DNA of 64,000 bases from Anastatus disparis (Eukaryota > Arthropoda > Insecta > Hymenoptera > Eupelmidae). This document shows, piece after piece, positions 56,246 through 64,000 of the stretch (its first letter is position 1; each line of letters starts with the position of its first letter). Under the pieces are notes generated by a model. That model did no database searches and was not told the origin of the DNA. It saw only the letters and a list, made by a program, of their open reading frames with translations. A program made the translations under genes and the position numbers. Location: the NCBI GenBank assembly GCA_017163975.1, contig JAFFSR010000220.1, positions 11,922,001-11,986,000 on the forward strand, written 5' to 3'.

Positions 56246-59017
56246 TAAACAAAAAAATAATTTTATTATGAAAAAATACGAATATTTTTTTTTATTTATA
56301 ACAATTTTTATATAAATAGCCCAAAGCTAAACGTTGAAGCTTAAAACTTCGTTAAAGTTAGATTACGAAAACAAAGCAAGCGGATAGTCGTGAAAACCGC
56401 AGTGGCTCATGATCACCACAAAATTTAGTCGTCCAGTACCCGCAAAGTGCACTTTTTAAAGATGCCATTTGATATGGCAGAAATTTGAAGACCGCAGGCT
56501 TATTGTTTCACAGAACTTATGCGGCTGCAATTATTAATTTAAATTAAGATATTTAGAAATAACATTGACGTTCATATTTCAAGTAACCGTGACAGTTATG
56601 TTGTTTTCTTTAAAATAAATATGTGATTTAATTTCTTTTTTTTTTTTAAATCTGTGCTGATGAATGCTACAGAAATTAAAAAAATTTTTTATGATGAAAA
56701 TTTATTATTCTCTATTTGTACGTAGAAAACCACGTTTTTTTAAAAAAAAATAGTTGTCAGATAAGGCACGTTTCTTATAATAAAAAGAAGAGATAAAAAA
56801 GAGATTTAAAATTCTAGTAGTTGCGAAAATAGGAATATTTAAGATATTAATTTGAATTTTTATGACTTTTTAAAATATACGTAATTCTTTTTTTTTCTCT
56901 TAATTCAAGTTATTATTCAGCAATAAATTATAATGTTTATTCATTACAATATTTTTTTATTATTAATGTAACTCGCTAAGCTTTAATTGCTTTATTCAAT
57001 CGCAATACATTCAGTGACAAATTACAAATAAATTACGGTGATTGCTTTTAATCGAATAACAAGATTTCAATAATTCCAATAAATTTATCTAATGAATAAC
57101 AAATTTACAATAATTTTCAAAAAAATAATTCATTCAAATGCTCAATTACATTTTTCAACAAAATATGAATTTATTACAAAAATCATTAATTTTAATTTTG
57201 TTAATTTACAAAAGCGATGTACGGATGAAAAAAATGGAATTATATTCACTTCCAATTTTAAAAAGTGAAAAATCGTTCCGAGCTTTTTTTTCCATTACGG
57301 ATTTGATTTGTGCTTCCCTATCAACAGCGCAAAATTCATGCAACTCGACAGAAAATAATCCCTCGGCAATTATGCGGCTTTGATTTCGACTTGTGTCCCA
57401 TACCACCTTTCGTCAGCTAGAGCTGATTCGGCGCTAGTTCTTCTTATGAAATTCTCATCGTTACAAACCAACCCTCTGGAATTTCATATTTCTTTAAGCT
57501 ATCTTTTTTTGAAAGTCTTCTTATACATTTCCTGTTATCATCTTTTTTCTTTTGTTTGTTATATATCTGATTTCTAAGTTTATCTATTATTTGAATTTCA
57601 TATTGTATTTATAATTTAGCATTTTTGAATTTTGTTTTCCCATTAATTTTTTTTGGATCGTTATTTTAAAGTAGTTTTAAATTTTGTAATAAAAAATGCA
57701 TAGATAATTAATTGCATTTTTTGCGTAGTACTTAATTAATTATTGTGATGAATTAACTATATATTGAATTAAAAGATATACTAGCATTGAATGTAAACTT
57801 CTTTATACGCCTTTAACAAAAAAAAAGAAAAATTTTCATTGCATAATAGATTTATAAACTTCTTGAAAAATTTATTTATTCAAAATATTCATAGTAACAT
57901 AATTTTGCTTTTCAAGTTTGAATTTTGTATTTAAGCTATTTTTCGAAATAATAATTTCTACACTTTAAGCGTAAAATGTGATTTTACGCTCATGGTGCAA
58001 ACGTTATTTTTCGATGCAGTTTGTATGAAGTTACGAGTTTACGCAATTTTTTACGAACATAAAATGCGATTAATGCATACGTGCTGGTGGAATAAAAAAA
58101 TTTTGCGAAAATGCTATTTTTTGCTATCAGAGTAGCAACACCAAAACATGACCATCGACATTGGTCCTAGTATTACTCGGGTAAAAAATATCATTTTTTC
58201 AAAAAATTTTTTTAATTTCATATACACCCTTTCGAAAACATAAATAAAACTGAATTTCACAATAATTGAAAATTATTTTTCTGATATATATCCATATATA
58301 ATAAACACTAAATGGTAAACATAAATTTTGAACATATTTAGAATATAATTGAGAATATTGATTATAATTCTAAACGATCTTCTATTACCCGTTAAATATG
58401 ATAACATATTCCGACACCTCGGAAACAAATTCCATAATTCGTGAATATTGTCTACGTATTTTTCTCCGACCGCACATGAGTATTCATATGAGCAAAATTA
58501 TTTATGTATTTTCCGGTATATTGTTGGACTTTGAATATTTGAGCTCTGCGCTCGCACGAAAGGGAAAAGAGAATAATTCAAGAATAGTTATTGGAAACGG
58601 AACTTGATTAATTCATTTATTTAATCGGTTCTATTGATGTCACCAAAGAAAAAGGATGAACAATTATTGCTCGACTGGCATTTCCGTTTTCGGTCTCATA
58701 TGGATTTATTTCATGGTTCATTTGTGCGTATATATGTTTGTATTAGTAAAATTATTGAAGTTTTCCATTAATTTTAAATAATTTTTAATTCTAGTATTAA
58801 CACTAAATAATAGCTATGCATGTATTTTTTTAAACAAATTTTCTTGAATAGAAAAACAAATAATTCACACAATTTATTATAAAAATTATTCTACGTTAAT
58901 ATACTAGTTAAGTATTGTAATAGTTCTATTTGATATTAGTTTTAATTATGAATAGCAAATTTTATTTTTACACAGAAGATGAGGTTTATTTTCTTTCATT
59001 AAAAAATACATCACTTT

Positions 59018-59210
59018 AAGGTCGTCAGTGGCTTAGTCGGTAGAGCGATGGATTGATAATCTCGAGGTCCCGAGTTTAAATCCCGCTCTTGGCTGATTTA
59101 TATAAGCACCGCTGTACGTTACATGTGCTTTGTTATCGATTACACTGATGACCATCGTCGCTAATTATTATCGCAATAATAGCACGAATACAAAGACGTT
59201 TAATAAAATT
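59018..59210 (+). mobile_element. tRNA-derived SINE, copy 5 (diverged)
   Basis: Head AAGGTCGTCAGTGGCTTAGT; B box mutated to GAGTTTAAATCCCG; tail GAATACAAAGACGTTTAATA. It is the most diverged copy, probably old. Confidence 0.82.
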
Positions 59211-60895
59211 AAAACACAAATCACTTTTAATGTATTATTTATAATGGAAGTTGAAACTACTTAGACTACGATTCAGGTAGAATTTTTATTTTTTCTTTCG
59301 TCAGAACGATGTTTTGGACACTTGAATTGTGTAGTAAAGGTACAAGAAAATACTTATTTTTATATAATATAAGTTATAAAAAACAGAAGAAAAATTATCT
59401 ACATGCCCAAAAGAGGCAAGTCACGTAATAAAAATTTCACATTTAAAAACTGGTACGAAACAATGTTGTCTATAAATGTAAAAGAAATAAATTATAAAAA
59501 CAAAAATGACAGTTATATATTAAATACATTAAACACTTATGATATAGTTATTTTAACCTAAAATAAAAATATAACTGCAAAAAAAAATTTTTGCTTATAA
59601 TTTAATTTGACATTTGTTAATTGCAAGCATTTTCTAATGACATATTATTAAAATTGTAATAAATGTTTTAGTATTCTAATATATAATTTAAATTTACTTG
59701 AAAATTAAATTATTATTCGTACAAAGCCCTTTTATCGCTATCATGTTTAAATTATCCAGTCGATTCACCCATTCTTATTGTTTCGACCCTTTTCAAAAAT
59801 CCTTCTCTCTGTAATTCAATTTCCATAGACTACGTTATTCCCTTATTTAACAATTTTTTTTTCTCAATTCCCTCTGATAACGTTTCTGCGCAATTTGCGT
59901 CATTACTCTTTCCGTTTGATTTTCGACTATCTTCAGACACGTCTAACAGCCATCTCCGACTTAGCAATTAATAGGTCTCAGAAGAGAAAGAGAGATGGAA
60001 AGGTAGAGAAAGCTTTGCCCTTGTATGAATATTTAATTGAGTCGCGCAGACGTTTCGTATATTACGCATTGACGAGGCTGTAGTAGATTAGCATAATATA
60101 GGCGTAGCAATAATAAACTAACAAGAGTATACGTATACGAAGCTTCGGTGACAGGGGTAGGTTTGCTTTAGTGAAGAAAAGTCGAAGAAGAAGAGAGAGA
60201 GAGAGAATACCAATCGCGTCATACAACTCGTCGATCCATAGTCTTCACCCTTTCTTCATATGAACTGAAATTTAATATTTACCCTATGCCGTAGAAACTT
60301 TAAGTAATTAGATTAGTCAAGGTAATTGCTGACGTAAGAAACCGGCGCCGCCGTTGATGCGTTCATAGCTCTCAAAGTCACTGCAACGTTCTACACATAT
60401 ACACACATTTATTGCGTGAGTTAGTATGAGTAATATATAAGAACATCATAGTGTCGATGGCCTATTGATAAATCTGTTGAATACATCGATGCTTTTAACT
60501 ATTCTTTTAATATAGTACATTTTTGTGCATTATAAAGTAAAAGTATTAAATTAATAAATTTTATATATTTATCAATCACATTAAAAATGCAAATGATAGG
60601 AGCTGTTTCATTATTATTTTTTGTCAATTATTATGTGACAAATAATAGTATTTACCATTTCAAAATTAGAGTGACACATTGACTAGGTTGCAAATGCTCA
60701 TCTCAGGCTATCGTTGAGGTCGAATAATATCAAATGCGGTCTGTACTTGGATGAGTGAGTTGCACGAGAACGTCACGTTTGCATTGTTACATCCAGATAA
60801 TCTTTCAAGTGTATTTTTACATTCAAGAATATGAACGAAAGGTGGGAGAATATGATATGATTTAAATATCAAAACTACACGACTTTAATGCATTA

Positions 60896-61724
60896 ATAGT
60901 ATATTACGGTACAATAGACGAAACTTGAAGTTCCGCCACTGCGTGAAGTTGGCCCCGAGGCGAAGCCGAGGGTGCCATATCACGCAGTGGCGGGCCTTTA
61001 AATTTCGTTTTGTGTACCGTATACTATTTTTCTTGATGCCCGGTGGAAATTACTATTGTGTTGAAAGTCCAATTAACATTTTATCACTGAAAATGATAAA
61101 GCTGTAATGTCGTGAAATTTGTGATGTTTTCGATGCCCGTTCCGATATTTGCGGCACGAGCGTTAGCGAGTGTCGCTGGTCGGGGGCGGGCATCGAAAAC
61201 ATCACGCACATACATAAATAAAATACATAAAAAATGTAAAGTTATTTGTACGACAGATTTAATGACATACAAATCAGAAAGAGATAAAAAATATCATAAA
61301 TATTTATTTTACAATTAATTTCTAAAAAAATCACATGAAAAAATTATTTCTTTTTTTCATTTTTTTTTAAGTACGCTAGAAATAAATTTGTCATATAAAT
61401 AACATTAAAGCATTATCAACATCTCGCAAATTGATGCGATTTCCTTTTTTTTTGTACATATTTAGGTTGAAGCCTGTTACATTCAAAAAGATACAAATGA
61501 CAGATACAAAATTATATTGGTTAGTATATCTATATCTATCTATATATAAAAAATACATGAGACAACGCATCTGTGTTTCGTATATATAGATATATTAACC
61601 TACTAAAATAATAAACAATCGATCAACAAACTTTGAAGTTGCCTGCAATGAGTAAAAGGTTGACTTTTGTCATCAAAAACAAAAGCGAAACCGTGTAATT
61701 TCCACCAGGGCATCAAGAAAAATA
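60896..61724. mobile_element. foldback/palindromic element B, related to element A
   Basis: It starts ATAGTATATTACGGTACA, sharing ATAGTATATTA with element A. A 132-bp palindrome at 60896-61027 has a GC-rich core (GGCCCCGAGGCGAAGCCGAG) and arms of about 55 bp. It is followed by an inverted repeat (61027-61053 against 61695-61724, TTTTTCTTGATGCCCGGTGG and so on) that resembles the inner repeat of element A (TTTTTTCTTATTCCCGGCGA). A second palindrome lies inside at about 61111-61210 around GAGCGTTAGCGAG. The expected right-terminal palindrome is absent, so this copy may be truncated. No gene inside. Confidence 0.65.
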
Positions 61725-62642
61725 TTTTTCAAAAGGTTTTTCATAAGAATTCGCTAACAAGATTTTTTTCGCGCAAGTATATCTTGGGCAAGTAAGTATT
61801 AGTGCAAGTTTATAAAAAAAAGTTATTAATAAGGAAGTAGTGGCACCACTAAAACGCAATATGATAATCGTTTTTGGAATAGTTAAATGACCGTTTCGTT
61901 ACCTTATTTATTTGTATGATTTTTAAAAAAATTAGCTTGAATAAATCTAATAATTTATTTACAAAAAATAATTTATTTTGGATTCAAACTGTATATTTTT
62001 TCAGATGCAGTAAATACTTTGTAATTTTACGAAAGTATATATTTCGGAAACTACAATTATATGTTTTCAGATTATATGATCTGCTTTGAAATGTTTATTA
62101 TTTGGATTCAATTAAATTGAAAGCATGCAAAAGAAGAATGTTAAATACCAAACAATCTCGTATATATAACATTTTTAATAAATGTAATTATAGTGTAATT
62201 TGTAAAGCTCTGGAGATTATTAAACCTATTGAATTGCAATTCACGTTGCAGATTCATTTTGATATTCTATAAGCGAAACGTACAGAATAGTTATTGAAAT
62301 ATCAATGGAAATTTCAAAATTAGAAATTTATTATTAATTCATATGAATACTGAAGAATTAAACATTAGCATATATTATAAAGATTTACTTATGTTTTACA
62401 ATTACTATCTTAGTAATTAATAATAATTTAGTGACAACTTGCATTTTTCCAAATTTTTATTTCTTAATCCAAAATTTTTGAAAATATCTTTATATTACAG
62501 CCTTTTGTTTTAACTAATAATAATCATAATTTTGAAATATTTCGGAAAATTTTTAATAAAAATTCAAAATTTAGGAAACTGCAATATCAGTAACTGTATA
62601 TGAATCGTATACTCTAATATATCATCTTAAACAAATCTATCA

Positions 62643-62835
62643 GAGGTAGTCAGTGGCTCAGTCGGTAGAGCGATGGATTCATAATCTCGAAGTGCCGAGT
62701 TCGAATCTCGCTCTCGGCCGATTTTATGCAAGCACCACTGTACGTTACATGCGCTTTGTTCACAAACACACTGATGATCTCCGTCGCTAATTAATATCGC
62801 AATGATAATATAAATACAGCGACGTTAAATAAAAT
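62643..62835 (+). mobile_element. tRNA-derived SINE, copy 6
   Basis: Head GAGGTAGTCAGTGGCTCAGT, anticodon-loop position CAT, B box GAGTTCGAATCTCG, body CAAGCACCACTGTACGTTAC, tail TAAATACAGCGACGTTAAAT. Confidence 0.88.
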
Positions 62836-64000
62836 AAACAAATCTATTATTCATTTGTGCTGACATGTCTACTATTTTTATATTACATTATATTTTTTAT
62901 ATTCAATTTCTACGGGCTAAAAGTCTATTTGCCGAGTTTAATTTTTAAGACAAACACATAAGTCGGTTCATAAATTCGATTTCAAGCACCAAAAATCTAA
63001 AAATAAACAATGTAATGCAAATAATGCTTCTTGAAATTTCAATCTGGCGGGGATCTGAACTCGCGCATCAAATTGCGATGGTGTCAATCGGGAAGTCACA
63101 ACATTCGTCTTTCAAAAAGATGGGATAGCTATTACAATTTGAATTATTTTTTAAACGAATAACTCAATATGAAATTCGAGTAATTTTGAAATTTTTAACA
63201 CTTGTGATATAAATTTAATAAAAATTGTAACGTATACAGTGAAATAAGTTACACCTATATTTTGAATATTGAGCAAAATTATTTTACCATCGCAACTTTT
63301 CGAATGCTTTCCTCGGTGCGCCTCTCTTTAAGCCCCTAAAATCAATTCCAAAGAAGCATTGACAAGCCAAAAATTGAAAAATTCATTCTAATGGAAGTAA
63401 GTCGTTCAAGGTATAAAATTAAATGCTGCTTTACGAATATTCCAATATAATGAAAAATCTAGTGTAATAGAAATCATCGTATGAAATTAAAAACTGGTGA
63501 ACCAGTATTGAATTTTATACCACGAATGACTACCTTCATCAAAATAGATTTTTGACTTATCAATGTATTCTTCGTATTGATTTTCGAACGTAATTCGAAG
63601 AAAAATTTACCAAGAAACTTAAATCATTGTGATAATAAAATAATTTTTTTCAATATACAATTTGTTAATTTAATTTTTTTAAACAATTTTAATTTAAAAA
63701 ATTTTGAACTTTGAAGTTAGTTTAAATAAAATTATTATCAATGTAATTATTGTAATATATGTTTAATAATGATTCTTTTACTAAAATAAAAACATTAGTT
63801 TTTTAAAAATTTCTGCAAATATTTTTGTTTATTTTTGCAAAACAATAGTCATTTAAATTTTAATTAATCATCGAACCCAAAACATTGACATTAAATAAAC
63901 TAGGTACATCAATCGCACGTATTTAACAATGTGTATACTGAAATTGTAACGTTATTATTATGTGCATGATATTCCTTTGATCATAGTAACTAGTTCCAGC

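Larger units (their letters stand above)
55528..64000. other. probable upstream dipeptidase intron
   Basis: AT-rich DNA with three SINE copies (56068-56245, 59018-59210, 62643-62835) and palindromic element B (60896-61724). No exon with the expected HNDLPWN motif and no other gene is seen on either strand. Confidence 0.55.

Noticed and set aside
57138..57406. Possible coding exon on either strand
   Set aside because: Slightly more complex composition, but no splice-compatible frame matching the dipeptidase or any family I know.
61084..61318. Ala/Arg-containing frames over the second palindrome of element B
   Set aside because: The complexity comes from the GC-rich hairpin core; both strands give similar frames because of the palindrome.

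Overview
The window is AT-rich, intron-rich animal DNA, almost certainly from an insect. A parasitoid-type hymenopteran is my guess from general character only. Most of it is non-coding, with many short poly(A)/poly(T), GA/CT and AT runs. Three exons on the minus strand (55395-55527, 42930-43080, 29180-29249) have proper AG/GT borders and compatible phases. They encode consecutive parts of a membrane dipeptidase (peptidase family M19, renal-dipeptidase type). The introns between them are 12.3 and 13.7 kb. The beginning and the last half of this gene are not visible here.

The most remarkable object is a complete, delimited Maverick/Polinton-type virus-like transposon at 9679-23494 (13.8 kb). 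It begins with AG, has about 240-bp terminal inverted repeats, and is flanked by a perfect 6-bp target duplication (CACATA at 9673-9678 and 23495-23500), which is the Polinton signature. It carries the Polinton morphogenesis set: retroviral-type integrase (one in-frame stop), FtsK/HerA-like packaging ATPase, adenovirus-type cysteine protease, penton-like minor capsid protein and a probable double-jelly-roll major capsid protein. It also has a parvovirus-type phospholipase A2/membrane protein, a fibre-like coiled-coil protein, a FLYWCH zinc-finger protein and several small proteins I do not recognise. The protein-primed DNA polymerase is missing. In its place, towards the left end, lies a 1.9-kb array of 10-11-bp units (12361-14249), plus nested small inverted-repeat elements and a decayed gene.

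Layout of the element: left TIR (9679-9915), AT-rich hairpins, tRNA-like sequence (10169-10242), a broken + strand gene (10570-11138), FLYWCH gene (minus, 11135-12178), helically phased satellite, nested MITE-like elements (14400-15334), then a minus-strand block (103-aa protein, integrase, fibre-like protein, 305-aa protein, ATPase). A bidirectional promoter at about 18963-19042 separates this from a plus-strand block (PLA2 protein, protease, penton, major capsid, 163-aa protein, 70-aa protein), which ends at the right TIR. Several genes have their own TATA box, and some have an arthropod TCAGT initiator about 32-35 nt downstream. The genes therefore look individually transcribed by host RNA polymerase II.

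Other repeats are a related pair of palindromic foldback elements (5122-6154 and 60896-61724), a 0.9-kb MITE (39132-40028), six copies of one tRNA-derived SINE family (41.6-62.8 kb) and microsatellites.
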